Shown here one piece after another: positions 24,907-34,292 of a DNA stretch of 64,000 nt (positions are counted from its first letter, which is position 1; each line of letters begins with the position of its first letter). Location: the NCBI GenBank assembly GCA_949296915.1, contig CASFPX010000005.1:62001-126000 (forward strand), read 5' to 3'. Below the pieces are notes generated by a model. It was given only the letters and a program-made list of their open reading frames with translations. It searched no databases and had not been told where the DNA came from. The DNA is from Onthovicinus sp900555545 (GTDB taxonomy: Bacteria > Bacillota > Clostridia > Oscillospirales > Acutalibacteraceae). Position numbers and translations under genes: made by a program.

Positions 24907-25659
24907 ATGGACCATCGCCTGTTTATCACCCAGGTTCTTCTGGAGGGGGAGCTTCCAGCCAACGAATATCTGATTCAGTTACCTGTGGTCCGCTATCTCA
25001 AACAGGAAGGGAGCCTGCCCTTTACCGCTCCTGTCACCTTTCTGGTGGGGGAAAATGGTACGGGAAAATCCACGCTGTTGGAGGCTATTGCTGTCGCCTA
25101 TGGCTTTAACCCGGAGGGCGGAACACGCAATTTCAACTTTTCCACCAACGACACGCATTCTCTCCTGTACAAATTCATCACGCTGGTGCGGCAGGGATAC
25201 CCAAAGGACGGTTTTTTCCTACGGGCAGAGAGCTACTACAGCACCGCCAGTTACATTGAGGAAATTTACCGCTCCGAACTGCACGGGGGACGTGAAACGC
25301 CGTATGGAACTCGATCCCTCCACCAGAAATCCCATGGCGAGGGATTCCTGACGCTGGTTGGCGAGCGCTTTCAGGGGGAGGGGCTGTATCTGCTCGACGA
25401 GCCGGAATCAGCGCTCTCCCCGGCCAACCAGCTCACACTGATTGCCCTGATCCACCGCCTGGTACAGGAGGGGTCACAGTTCATTATTGCCACGCACTCC
25501 CCCATCCTGATGACCTATCCCGGGGCGTGCCTCTACCAACTCGATTCGAATGGAATCCAGTCGGTCCCCTATGACCAAACGGAACACTACCGGCTGACCC
25601 GCCGATTTCTCAACGACCCTGGTCATGCACTCCATTATCTGCTTGGGGGTGCGCTGTGA
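24907..25659 (+). CDS. AAA/ABC-type ATPase, function unknown
   Basis: 250 residues, soluble. Walker A VGENGTGKS at 48-55, a signature-like SHGEGFLTLVGERF, Walker B LYLLDEPESALSP and the H-loop ATHSPIL. This is the AAA_21/RecF-like ATPase layout in which the signature directly precedes Walker B. No membrane partner, nuclease (TOPRIM) or HTH domain is encoded beside it, so it is not a transporter and not a complete OLD-type defence gene. Start: the ATG at 24907 lies about 9 bases after AAGGAGG; a GTG at 24898 is too close. It ends at a bidirectional terminator shared with tsf. Confidence 0.8.
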   Translation: MDHRLFITQVLLEGELPANEYLIQLPVVRYLKQEGSLPFTAPVTFLVGENGTGKSTLLEAIAVAYGFNPEGGTRNFNFSTNDTHSLLYKFITLVRQGYPKDGFFLRAESYYSTASYIEEIYRSELHGGRETPYGTRSLHQKSHGEGFLTLVGERFQGEGLYLLDEPESALSPANQLTLIALIHRLVQEGSQFIIATHSPILMTYPGACLYQLDSNGIQSVPYDQTEHYRLTRRFLNDPGHALHYLLGGAL

Positions 25660-25680
25660 AATCCCCTTCACTTGGACGCC

Positions 25681-25712
25681 AAAACGGGCAAGCCTGACGG
25701 CCTGCCCGTTTT
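25681..25712. terminator. Bidirectional terminator between the AAA ATPase and tsf
   Basis: AAAACGGGCA / TGCCCGTTTT form a perfect 10-bp stem with an inner GCC-TGAC-GGC helix. The A-run and T-run on either side allow function on both strands. Confidence 0.85.
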
Positions 25713-25733
25713 CAATGAAAATCCGGATGGATT

Positions 25734-26645
25734 TTACATCATATTTTTGACTTCATCGGCAAAGTTGTCCTGACGCTTCTCAAGGCCCTCACCTTTAGCA
25801 TAGCGGACAAAGCCCACAGTCTTGATCTGCGCGCCCAGTTCCTTGGCGACGCTGTCCACATACTGCTTGACGGAGAGCTTGTTATCCTTCACGAACTCCT
25901 GATCGACCAGGCAATTTTCCTTGTAGAACTTGCCAATACGGCCCATCACGATCTTCTGAGCGATCGCCTCCGGCTTGCCCTCCTCCACGATCTGGGCGGT
26001 GAGGATCTCCTTCTCATGCTCAATGACATCAGCCGGAACAGAGGCCTCATCCAGATAAGTCGGGCTCATGGCCGCAACCTGCATCGCGACATCCTTACCC
26101 ATGGCCTTGAACGCATCCGTCTGAGCCGTAGCATCATCGGTATCAAACTTGACCATAACGCCGACAGAGCCGCCGCCGTGTACGTAAGTGACAACGTTGC
26201 CCTCAATGCGCTCGAAACGGCGGATTTTCATATTCTCACCGATGGCCAGGATCTTATCCTGCAGGTGCTCCTGAACGGTACGGGTATCGCCTGCTACGTT
26301 GGCGGCAAGCAGCGCCTCAACATCGGCCGGATTGCTCTCGACAATCGTCTTGGCCACATCCATAACAAAGGATTTGAACTCCTCGTTCTTGGCAACAAAG
26401 TCGGTCTCGGAATTCACCTCAACCATTACGCTGACCTTTTTAGCCTCATCCGTATAAGTCAGGACAACGCCCTCAGCGGCAATGCGGCCGGCCTTTTTGG
26501 TGGCGGCGGCAAGGCCCTTCTCGCGGAGGATGTCAATCGCCTTGTCCATATCTCCATCTGCTTCCGTCAGTGCATTTTTACAGGCCATCATACCTACGCC
26601 AGTCTTCTCACGCAGGGCCTGTACGTCTTTTGCAGTAAATGCCAT
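25734..26645 (-). CDS. tsf: Elongation factor Ts
   Basis: 303 residues. Nucleotide exchange factor for EF-Tu. Seen: N-terminal UBA-like domain with LREKTGVGMMACKNAL, then TDFVAKNEEF and VHGGGSVGVMV in the core. The ATG at 26643-26645 follows GGAGGAA. Second gene of rpsB-tsf. Confidence 0.97.
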   Translation of the reverse strand: MAFTAKDVQALREKTGVGMMACKNALTEADGDMDKAIDILREKGLAAATKKAGRIAAEGVVLTYTDEAKKVSVMVEVNSETDFVAKNEEFKSFVMDVAKTIVESNPADVEALLAANVAGDTRTVQEHLQDKILAIGENMKIRRFERIEGNVVTYVHGGGSVGVMVKFDTDDATAQTDAFKAMGKDVAMQVAAMSPTYLDEASVPADVIEHEKEILTAQIVEEGKPEAIAQKIVMGRIGKFYKENCLVDQEFVKDNKLSVKQYVDSVAKELGAQIKTVGFVRYAKGEGLEKRQDNFADEVKNMM

Positions 26646-26680
26646 GATAATTCCTCCAAATTAATTATAATTCCTGTGAA

Positions 26681-26701
26681 TGCCCGTGCAGCGCACGGGC
26701 A
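26681..26701 (-). other. Perfect stem-loop in the rpsB-tsf gap
   Basis: TGCCCGTGC / GCACGGGCA with a 3-base loop, no U-tract. It could stabilise or process the mRNA and set the rpsB:tsf ratio. Confidence 0.5.
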
Positions 26702-26716
26702 CCCCAAAACATTTAA

Positions 26717-27475
26717 TTAAGCCTCAACAGCTGCGGGCTCTGCGGCCTCGGCAGGAGCGGTCTCCTCTGCAGCCGCCTCCTCTGCGCCCTGGACGCCCTG
26801 ACGGCCCTCCAGAACGGCGTCCGCCATCGCGGAAGAAATCAGACGGACAGCGCGGATAGCGTCATCGTTGCCGGGGATAACATAGTCGATCTCATCGGGA
26901 TCGCAGTTGGTATCGACGATGGCAATGATCGGGATGTGCAGCTTCTTAGCCTCGGAGACGGCAATTTTTTCCTTGCGCGGGTCTACGATGAACATGGCGG
27001 CAGGCATCTTCTTCATCCCAGAAATACCGCCCATGAACTTATCCAGCTTCTCAATCTCAAGCTTGAGTTTAGCGACCTCTTTCTTCGGCAGCAGATCAAA
27101 CGTGCCATCTGCCTCCATGGCGCGCAGCTGCTCGAGGCGCTTAATACGGCGCTGGATGGTCTTGAAGTTGGTCAGCATACCGCCGAGCCAACGGGCGTTG
27201 ACATATGGCATCTCGCAGCGGGACGCCTCCTCACGGATGGAATCCTGTGCCTGCTTCTTGGTGCCGACAAAGAGCACCTCGTCGCCGTTGGCAGCGAGCT
27301 CGCGGACAAAGTTATAGGCCTCTTCGAGCTTGCGGACCGTCTTCTGAAGGTCGATGATGTAGATACCGTTGCGCTCTGTGAAAATGTAACGGGCCATTTT
27401 GGGGTTCCACCTGCGGGTCTGATGGCCGAAGTGGACGCCTGCCTCAAGCAATTGCTTCATGGATACTACTGACAT
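26717..27475 (-). CDS. rpsB: 30S ribosomal protein S2
   Basis: 252 residues. Seen: LEAGVHFGHQTRRWNPKM, the S2 signature at the N-terminus, and VDTNCDPDEIDYVIPGNDDA. The tail of about 25 residues is Ala/Glu-rich. The ATG at 27473-27475 follows AGGAGGACA. First gene of rpsB-tsf, with an approximately 100-nt leader. Confidence 0.97.
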   Translation of the reverse strand: MSVVSMKQLLEAGVHFGHQTRRWNPKMARYIFTERNGIYIIDLQKTVRKLEEAYNFVRELAANGDEVLFVGTKKQAQDSIREEASRCEMPYVNARWLGGMLTNFKTIQRRIKRLEQLRAMEADGTFDLLPKKEVAKLKLEIEKLDKFMGGISGMKKMPAAMFIVDPRKEKIAVSEAKKLHIPIIAIVDTNCDPDEIDYVIPGNDDAIRAVRLISSAMADAVLEGRQGVQGAEEAAAEETAPAEAAEPAAVEA

Positions 27476-27581
27476 GATATGTCCTCCTTTTTGTTATACC
27501 TCCGTGCATCGCCGGAACTCCCGTAACGCAGACAGCGCACAAAGCGGGCGGAATACACGTGCGTATTGCATTAGCCTTGTT

Positions 27582-27610
27582 ATTATATCACAGAAGGTAA
27601 CCCATGGCAA
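27582..27610 (-). promoter_or_regulatory. Promoter of rpsB-tsf
   Basis: Minus-strand TTGCCA, 17 nt, TATAAT. The resulting leader of about 100 nt can fold (AATAC-GCACGT-GTATT and a distal GTGC...GCAC pairing) and may be an S2 autoregulatory leader, which I cannot confirm. Confidence 0.8.
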
Positions 27611-27630
27611 GCATTTTTTGGCAATGTTAA

Positions 27631-27656
27631 AAATACATTCCCCTGCACAAGGGAAT
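27631..27656 (-). terminator. Terminator of the PRC-barrel gene
   Basis: Minus-strand ATTCCC / GGGAAT with an 8-base loop followed by GTATTTTTAAC. Confidence 0.6.
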
Positions 27657-27709
27657 TTTTACCGGAAAAACCAACGATTCACAATATACATTTCAGGTTG
27701 GATGTGGTA

Positions 27710-28000
27710 TTATTTGAATAGTCCCTCTACATAATTTTTTCCACGCCGGACGGGCTGTTTGGGCGGTGTATAGTCGACCAGTATCGTCTCCTCCCCGATG
27801 ACTTTAATTTTTTCCCACTCAATTAAAACATCCTCGTCGCGGCCAAAGACGCCGAATCCCGACTTGCGCGCCCCGACCACAATAGATTGCATCCGCCCCG
27901 TTTCCGGATCCAAAAACACATCAATCACATTGCCGATCCGGGTCGCATCATTGACGTTCACGACCTCTTTTCGGTTTAAATCTGTCAAACGACACTCCAT
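27710..28000 (-). CDS. YlmC/YmxH-type PRC-barrel protein
   Basis: 96 residues, a single PRC-barrel: CRLTDLNRKEVVNVNDATRIGNVIDVFLD, then IVVGARKSGFGVFGRDEDVLIEW and IKVIGEETILVD. The YlmC/YmxH family is conserved in spore-forming Firmicutes and linked to sporulation without a known activity. The ATG at 27998-28000 lies 8-11 bases after AGGAGGTG; a GTG inside that motif is rejected. Monocistronic. Confidence 0.85.
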   Translation of the reverse strand: MECRLTDLNRKEVVNVNDATRIGNVIDVFLDPETGRMQSIVVGARKSGFGVFGRDEDVLIEWEKIKVIGEETILVDYTPPKQPVRRGKNYVEGLFK

Positions 28001-28133
28001 ATGTGCTCTCACCTCCTCTAATATATATGGTATAAGCGCTGCTTTTATCCCATTTGCGAAGAATTGCGGCTTTCACACAACCCACAATTATCGCCGGCGG
28101 ATGTTCCCCAGTTTCACAGAGCCACGAATCATA

Positions 28134-28162
28134 TTGACTTTTGAGCCATAAAAAACTATAAT
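28134..28162 (+). promoter_or_regulatory. Promoter of the ABC/FtsX operon
   Basis: Plus-strand TTGACT, 17 nt, TATAAT, giving a leader of about 70 nt before the GTG start at 28238. Confidence 0.85.
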
Positions 28163-28237
28163 ATACAAAATAATCCAGAATCACCATTCGTTCGCCACAA
28201 TATGCAATTTAAACCGGTAAGACAAGGAGTGTGTCCC

Positions 28238-28939
28238 GTGAGTTTCATTGAATTTGATTCCGTCTATAAGCGGTACAAGATGGGAGAGGTCGTCATCAAT
28301 GCGGCCGACGGCGTAACATTTAATATTGAGCAGGGAGAGTTTTGCATTGTTGTCGGCGCCAGCGGCGCCGGAAAAACAACTGTGCTGAATATGCTCGGCG
28401 GTATGGACAGCTGCGATGATGGCAAAATCCGCGTGGCCGGAGAGCTGATCAACGGCTTCAGTTCCAAACGCCTGATTGAATACAGGCGCCACGATGTTGG
28501 ATTCGTATTTCAGTTCTACAACCTGATTCCCAATTTGACGGCGCTGGAAAACGTGGAACTTGCGACACAGATCGTGGATAAATCGCTCAGCGCGGAAAAA
28601 GTGCTGGAGCGCGTCGGACTCGGCGATCGGATGGGCAACTTCCCCTCCCAGCTCTCCGGCGGTGAACAGCAGCGCGTGGCCATTGCGCGCGCACTGGCCA
28701 AAAACCCAAAACTCCTGTTGTGTGATGAGCCGACCGGTGCGCTGGACTATAAGACCGGTAAACAGATCCTGGCCCTGTTGCAGGATACATGCCGGGAGAC
28801 CGGGATGACGGTTGTTGTCATCACCCATAATCAGGCGCTCACCCCGATGGCCGATCGGGTCATCACCCTGCGCAGCGGCCGTGTACAGAACATAGAGATG
28901 AACGAGAACCCGGTTCCGGTTGAAAGGATAGAGTGGTAA
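28238..28939 (+). CDS. ABC transporter ATP-binding protein (MacB/LolD type)
   Basis: 233 residues. Walker A GASGAGKTT, Q-loop FQFYNLIPNLTALENV, signature LSGGEQQRVAIARAL, Walker B LLLCDEPTGALD, H-loop VVITHN. This is the mechanotransmission (type VII) ABC subclass that pairs with FtsX-like permeases rather than importing substrate. Start: the GTG at 28238 follows AAGGAG by 8 bases; an ATG at 28202 has no site. Its stop overlaps the permease ATG (TAATG). Confidence 0.94.
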   Translation: MSFIEFDSVYKRYKMGEVVINAADGVTFNIEQGEFCIVVGASGAGKTTVLNMLGGMDSCDDGKIRVAGELINGFSSKRLIEYRRHDVGFVFQFYNLIPNLTALENVELATQIVDKSLSAEKVLERVGLGDRMGNFPSQLSGGEQQRVAIARALAKNPKLLLCDEPTGALDYKTGKQILALLQDTCRETGMTVVVITHNQALTPMADRVITLRSGRVQNIEMNENPVPVERIEW

Positions 28940-31900
28940 TGAAAAAAGCGCTTTTGAAAGAGACGCTCCGTTCCATCAGCCGCAGCAAGGCCCGTTTTAT
29001 TTCCATAATCGCCATTGTAGCGCTTGGAATCAGCTTTTTTGCCGGGATGAAGGCGACTGCTCCGGATATGAAGGAAACGGCGTCGATCTATTTTGATGAA
29101 AACAATCTGATGGATATCCGCGTCATCTCCCCTGTCGGGCTGACAGAGGCGGATATTGATGCGCTGTCGAAGGTAGACGGCGTGGACGCGGTGCAGCCGA
29201 ACCGGTTTGCGGATGCGATCCTCAAAGCGGATGGAAAAAGCATCAGCGATATTGATGGCTCCGAGATGACGTGCCGCGCTATCGCCATCAACTTTGAAGA
29301 GGCACAGGCATTCCAGGAGGACGGCACGGCGGACAGTGACTACATAAATCGCATCACCCTGTTGGAGGGCGAATGGCCCAAGAACGCCAACGAGTGTGTG
29401 GTGGACGGTAGCACGCTCTCCGCTCCTGAACAGTTCCAAATTGGTCAGACCATCTCCCTGGCCGGTGACGGGACTAATATTGATAACAAACTGGCACAGA
29501 CGGAGTTTAAGATTGTCGGCATCGTCCGCACGCCGTTGTATCTCTCCTTTGAGCGCGGCAACACGACGATCGGCAGCGGCAAACTGGGAACTTTCATCTA
29601 TGTCTCCGATGAAGTATTCAATTTTGATTACTACACTGAGGCATATATCACCGTGGCCGGCGCGGATAACTACGAACCCTACACAGACGAATACACAAAC
29701 TTTATTGCACCGGTTCTGGACCGCATCAAGGAGGTAGAGGATACGCGCCTGCCCCTCCGTGTGGAAGAACTGCGCACGGAAAATGAACCCAAAGTGCGTG
29801 ACGGCGTGGCCGAACTGGCCGTCAAGCAGGCGGAGTTCAACACAAAGATTGCGCAGGCGCAGGCACAGCTTGACCAGCTCCACGACTTGGCCGAAAACGG
29901 CGAGGCACAGCTGGAGGCCAAAAAGCAGGAATTCAACGATTCGCTGACCGACGCACAGCGCGAGCTACTGAATAACACAAACGAATATAATGAGAAGTAC
30001 CGTGAGTGGCTGGAAAAAAAGGGCGAGCTGGATGAGGCCAAGGCAAAACTGCAGGAGTTAGAACAAGCGCGCGAGGAGCAGGAAAAAGCTGAGCAGGAGC
30101 TTGCTGAGGCTGAACAAAAAATCGAGTCCAGTCAAGAAAGCATCGACCGGTACGAAGAACTAATCGTCACTGCACGGAATGCAATGGACTTTTTCAACAA
30201 GATGCAGGACGACAGCATGTCCAGCATTGAGGACTGGGTGGAACAATCCGGTTTACCTACCGACCAAGTCATGGAAATAGTCGGCGCTATTAAAGACGCC
30301 ACCGCCATCGGAACGGCTGAGGACATGATCGCGCAGATGGAGCCGGTCCTCGCCCAATATGAGGACGATCTGGCGGCGGCACAAAAAGAATTGGCAGACG
30401 GAAGAACAGAATATAACAAGAACAAGCAAGCGCTGGAAGAAGCCAAGGCGGAGATCGCCCAGTACGACGGCATGGATGAGGAAGTCGCAGCTGCCGAACG
30501 AGAACTGGACGCCGCCGAGCGCGAACTCAGCGCCGGAAACAGCGACCTTAAAATGGGCCAGCTGCAGTTAACCGTCAGCCAGCAGCAGCTGCAAAATGAA
30601 ATCAGCCTGGCCGAGACACAGCTGGCCACGGCCAAACAGCGGGCCGAAACAGCGGATGAAGAGTTTGCCGAGGAGAAGGCAAAGGGAGAAAAAGAGCTGG
30701 CAGACGCCCGGTTGGATTTGAAAGAGGCACAAGATCTGATGGCCAGCCTGGATACGGCAGCGTGGATGATCCAGGATCGCGATGATCAGCCCGGGTATAC
30801 CAGCTACGGGCAGACGGCAGACCGTATGGGGGCGCTGGCCCAGGTGTTCCCCATCTTCTTTTTCCTGGTGGCAGCGCTCGTCTGCCTGACGACAATGACG
30901 CGCATGGTCGAGGAAGAGCGCACACAGCTCGGCACCCTGAAAGCGCTGGGCTATTCCAACGGCGCTATCGTATCCAAGTATCTGATCTATGCGCTTACCG
31001 CATCTGTGATTGGCTCCGTCATCGGATTGGCGCTCGGCTTTGTCATCTTCCCGCTGGCAATCTTCGCCGCATGGGGAATCATGTACGACTTGCCTAGCTG
31101 TGTACTTCAGTTCAAGTGGGAGTACGCGGTGATCGGCACGATCATCTCCCTGCTGGCAACCGCCGCAGCCGCCTTCTTCGCCTGCCGTAAGGAGCTGCGC
31201 GAGAATCCGGCCAAGCTGATGCGCCCCAAGGCGCCCAAGGCCGGCAAACGCATCCTGCTGGAGCGAATCGGATTCATCTGGTCCCATCTCAATTTCACCT
31301 CCAAGGTCACGGCACGTAACCTGTTCCGCAACAAGAAGCGCTTTATCACGACACTGATCGGCGTGGCGGGATGCACAGCGCTGCTGTTGACCGGGTTTGG
31401 TCTGGGTGACTCCATCTCCGCCATCATGGATAAGCAGTTTGGAGAGGATGGTGTGTGCAATTACGACGTCCAAATCGTCCTGAGCGAAGAGCAATCCCTT
31501 GAGAACGGCGAGCCGGCAGTGATGCAGACGATCCGCGAGCGCTCCGAAATTAAGGACGCCATGATGACGCACATGGACGTGATCGACGGTTCCTCCGACC
31601 GGTCAGATGCGGTGTTGGAAATCAACCTGCTCGTCCCGGAGGACGCGGCCAGCCTGTCCAACTTTGTCAAGCTGGAAAATCGCAAGAGCAAAGAGGCCGT
31701 CACGCTGGATAACAGCGGTGTCATCATTACGGAAAAGTTCGCCTCCGACACGAATACAGAGGTGGGGGATGACATCATCATCACAGATGCCAATGGCAAG
31801 GATTATAGGGTTCCGGTATCCGGCATCGTGGAGAACTACACGTTCCACTATGTGTATATGTCCCCCGCCCTCTATACACGCACCTTTGGCGAAACGCCCA

Positions 31901-32451
31901 CCTTTAATTACGTGATGGCCATTCTGGGCGATAACGTGGACAACGCGCAAAAAGATTCCCTGGCCACCGGTCTGATGAAGGTGGATGGAATCGCCGCCGT
32001 CGCCTATACCACCCAGACGATGGACACCTTTAATAACATTATCAACAGCTTGAACCTGGTAGTCATCGTCTTTATTGTCGCGGCCGGAGCGCTGGCATTT
32101 GTCGTCCTGTATAACCTGGCCAACATCAATCTGAATGAACGCATCCGTGAGGTGGCCACCATCAAGGTGCTGGGCTTCCGGGATGGCGAGGTGAGCTCCT
32201 ATATCATCCGGGAAAACATCATCTTAACGATCATTGGAATCGTTCTGGGACTGGGTATCGGTGTGCTCCTGCACCAGTATGTCATCAGCCTGGCGGAAAT
32301 CGACATCGTCATGTTTGGGCGTACAATCAAACCGTTGAGCTATGCATTCGCCGCTCTTTTGTCCGCGGTATTCTCGGCACTTGTCAGCCTGATTATGCAC
32401 CACAAACTGAAAAAGGTTGATATGGTAGAATCCCTGAAAGCGGTTGAATAA
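28939..32451 (+). CDS. Large FtsX-like ABC permease with coiled-coil extracellular region
   Basis: 1170 residues. First membrane helix about 18-38 (FISIIAIVALGISFFAGM), an extracellular MacB-like segment to about 270, then about 300 residues of Glu/Ala/Gln-rich coiled coil (about 280-610), an FtsX domain with three helices about 640-750, a second extracellular segment, and a final FtsX domain about 1030-1160 (NLANINLNERIREVATIKVLGF). It works with the preceding ATPase. Large coiled-coil members of this family are uncharacterised; coupling ATP hydrolysis to envelope remodelling or to a surface partner is inference. The ATG at 28939 follows AAAGGAT. A terminator follows. Confidence 0.92.
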   Translation: MKKALLKETLRSISRSKARFISIIAIVALGISFFAGMKATAPDMKETASIYFDENNLMDIRVISPVGLTEADIDALSKVDGVDAVQPNRFADAILKADGKSISDIDGSEMTCRAIAINFEEAQAFQEDGTADSDYINRITLLEGEWPKNANECVVDGSTLSAPEQFQIGQTISLAGDGTNIDNKLAQTEFKIVGIVRTPLYLSFERGNTTIGSGKLGTFIYVSDEVFNFDYYTEAYITVAGADNYEPYTDEYTNFIAPVLDRIKEVEDTRLPLRVEELRTENEPKVRDGVAELAVKQAEFNTKIAQAQAQLDQLHDLAENGEAQLEAKKQEFNDSLTDAQRELLNNTNEYNEKYREWLEKKGELDEAKAKLQELEQAREEQEKAEQELAEAEQKIESSQESIDRYEELIVTARNAMDFFNKMQDDSMSSIEDWVEQSGLPTDQVMEIVGAIKDATAIGTAEDMIAQMEPVLAQYEDDLAAAQKELADGRTEYNKNKQALEEAKAEIAQYDGMDEEVAAAERELDAAERELSAGNSDLKMGQLQLTVSQQQLQNEISLAETQLATAKQRAETADEEFAEEKAKGEKELADARLDLKEAQDLMASLDTAAWMIQDRDDQPGYTSYGQTADRMGALAQVFPIFFFLVAALVCLTTMTRMVEEERTQLGTLKALGYSNGAIVSKYLIYALTASVIGSVIGLALGFVIFPLAIFAAWGIMYDLPSCVLQFKWEYAVIGTIISLLATAAAAFFACRKELRENPAKLMRPKAPKAGKRILLERIGFIWSHLNFTSKVTARNLFRNKKRFITTLIGVAGCTALLLTGFGLGDSISAIMDKQFGEDGVCNYDVQIVLSEEQSLENGEPAVMQTIRERSEIKDAMMTHMDVIDGSSDRSDAVLEINLLVPEDAASLSNFVKLENRKSKEAVTLDNSGVIITEKFASDTNTEVGDDIIITDANGKDYRVPVSGIVENYTFHYVYMSPALYTRTFGETPTFNYVMAILGDNVDNAQKDSLATGLMKVDGIAAVAYTTQTMDTFNNIINSLNLVVIVFIVAAGALAFVVLYNLANINLNERIREVATIKVLGFRDGEVSSYIIRENIILTIIGIVLGLGIGVLLHQYVISLAEIDIVMFGRTIKPLSYAFAALLSAVFSALVSLIMHHKLKKVDMVESLKAVE

Positions 32452-32456
32452 CCGGG

Positions 32457-32490
32457 TCAGGCCCGTCCTACGGGCGGGCCTGATGCATTT
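32457..32490 (+). terminator. Terminator of the ABC/FtsX operon
   Basis: TCAGGCCCG / CGGGCCTGA, 9-bp perfect stem with a 9-base loop, followed by TGCATTTTC. Confidence 0.65.
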
Positions 32491-32525
32491 TCAGCATGCC
32501 GCTTTGGGGAAGGCGTTCGAAAATA

Positions 32526-32554
32526 TTGACATTCCACTCGCCATCATTTATTAT
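32526..32554 (+). promoter_or_regulatory. Promoter of the surface protein gene
   Basis: TTGACA, 17 nt, TATTAT, 36 bases before the ATG at 32591. Confidence 0.8.
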
Positions 32555-32590
32555 GTATATGAATATTTATTATCGTGGAGGTATTGGAGA

Positions 32591-34246
32591 ATGAAATTGA
32601 AAAGATGGTTATGCGGCCTGCTCTCCGTGGTCTTCCTGACCGGTGCGTGTGCCGCTGCTCTCCCCGCCTCTGGTCTGGCGATCACGGCAGACAAGGACGC
32701 TAAGGAAAACCGTGCCTGGCTAGCCGACCTATATATCCGAGAGACCACTACCGACTTTGGCAAGCATGAGATCGTCCCCGTCTCCGATGCCTACAGCCAT
32801 ACGCTGGAGGAGTACAAAAGTGAGGTTGAGGCGATCAAAGCCCTCTATAGCCTTGATTTGGAAAAATTGGGCACTGCGTACATCGAGTTGATTGAGAAGG
32901 TGTTCAACATCCTGGGCAGTACCGATCTGGGTGTATCCTATGACACTATGAAGTCCTACTTGGAGACAGAGTGGAAGATCATCTATCCGAGTACGGAGAA
33001 CGGTGTTACGCTGACCTATACCACGATCGCCTATGCTTGCTTAAAATATGACCTGCTCTATCCGATTATGGGCGTCCACTTTACGGTCCCGGAAAACACC
33101 ACCCTGGAGCGTACGATCGTCCTGATCCTTGCGACATTTCTGGGTGAAGAAGTGGACGGAGACGTGGCAACCATTCGCGACTACGCAATTTACAGTATTA
33201 AAAAGACATTGATCGACGCCGGATATCAGATCTCACCGAATGCCGATCCCGATGAACTGCTGATCCTCTATAAGATTGTCATGGCGGAAAAGCAGGGCTA
33301 TGTGATCGAGGATCAGGATATTGCACACTACACCCCTGCCGATCTGCAGTATGTGGATGGCGCCTACGCTGCCTCTGTGATCAAGATGCGCTACGACATT
33401 ACGCCAGAGGTGAACACGGTCATCGCTGCCATGAACGATTCGGATCAGGACGCCGTAGCCAAAATGATCCTTCGGACAATGATCCGCGAAAAAGGTGAAA
33501 GCGTCTCCGACAGCACAGGGATCAATCAACTGTTTCAGCGTGCCTGCGAGCTTGGCTACTTTGCTTTGGACAACGAACTGTATGCTGATATTTACGAATA
33601 TAAGGTCTACTTAATATACAATTGTAAAGAGATCTGGCTGACCCCCTTTGCCTATGCCGCACAGCTTGGCAATGAATACCTTCAGTATGTGAAAATCACC
33701 ATTAATGGAACCGCTGTAGCGAGCGGCGAAAGCCTGCGGTTTGCTCTGAGCGGCAATAGCACAGACGTGACAATTGATATTTCCTATGATGATGGCAATA
33801 TCCGTGATCACGCATCGTATCATCTGACCGTCTATAATGGCACGGAGACAATACCGGATATTCTGCCCGACCTGCCGCTGGACAGTGGGGCCGGCGGAAC
33901 ATCGGATGGCGGTGGAGGCAATGGCGGCTCCCCTGCCGATGGAAGCTATAACGATGGAGATTACGACGACTATGGCCTTTTGGATCCGGAAGGCGTTATT
34001 TTACAGCTGTACGACACCAACACGAAGCTTCCCCTTTCAGCTGGCGGCATATCCAATGGATCCTTTGATCAAAACGCCTCATCCTCTAACCGCACGTCAA
34101 CCACATCAACGGATTCCGATCACTCATCCGCATCCAATATTGCACTGCCAATCATTCTGACGGCTTGCGCCGTCGCTTTGATCGTCTCTACTACTGTTGC
34201 GATCTTGATCCGCCGCAAGCGGAAGGGAATCACTGCAAACCAGTAA
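32591..34246 (+). CDS. Secreted, C-terminally anchored surface protein
   Basis: 551 residues. Signal peptide (KRWLCGLLSVVFLTGACAAALPASGLA), a helical region about 35-380, then a beta-rich segment (ITINGTAVASGESLRFALSG ... YHLTVYNGTE) resembling a cadherin-like beta-sandwich domain, a Gly/Ser/Asp-rich linker, and a C-terminal membrane helix (IILTACAVALIVSTTVAIL) followed by RRKRKG. There is no LPxTG motif, so the tail looks like a stop-transfer anchor. I do not recognise the N-terminal family. Start: the ATG at 32591 follows a GGAG site; a 49-residue extension is rejected. It sits behind the ABC/FtsX operon but has its own promoter. Confidence 0.75.
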   Translation: MKLKRWLCGLLSVVFLTGACAAALPASGLAITADKDAKENRAWLADLYIRETTTDFGKHEIVPVSDAYSHTLEEYKSEVEAIKALYSLDLEKLGTAYIELIEKVFNILGSTDLGVSYDTMKSYLETEWKIIYPSTENGVTLTYTTIAYACLKYDLLYPIMGVHFTVPENTTLERTIVLILATFLGEEVDGDVATIRDYAIYSIKKTLIDAGYQISPNADPDELLILYKIVMAEKQGYVIEDQDIAHYTPADLQYVDGAYAASVIKMRYDITPEVNTVIAAMNDSDQDAVAKMILRTMIREKGESVSDSTGINQLFQRACELGYFALDNELYADIYEYKVYLIYNCKEIWLTPFAYAAQLGNEYLQYVKITINGTAVASGESLRFALSGNSTDVTIDISYDDGNIRDHASYHLTVYNGTETIPDILPDLPLDSGAGGTSDGGGGNGGSPADGSYNDGDYDDYGLLDPEGVILQLYDTNTKLPLSAGGISNGSFDQNASSSNRTSTTSTDSDHSSASNIALPIILTACAVALIVSTTVAILIRRKRKGITANQ

Positions 34247-34258
34247 ATTTGGGCATAT

Positions 34259-34288
34259 AAAAGGGCGGGAAATTCCCGTCCTTTTTCT
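34259..34288. terminator. Bidirectional terminator between the surface protein and sigG
   Basis: AAAAGGGCGGG pairs with CCCGTCCTTTT (one G-U) around AAATT, with T-runs on both strands. Confidence 0.8.
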
Positions 34289-34292
34289 TTGT

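Noticed and set aside
24907..25659. ABC importer ATPase
   Set aside because: No permease or binding protein is adjacent and the signature is placed as in AAA_21/RecF-like proteins.
28181..29883. Minus-strand frames opposite the ABC ATPase and permease
   Set aside because: The plus-strand proteins have all ABC motifs, a promoter and good ribosome sites.
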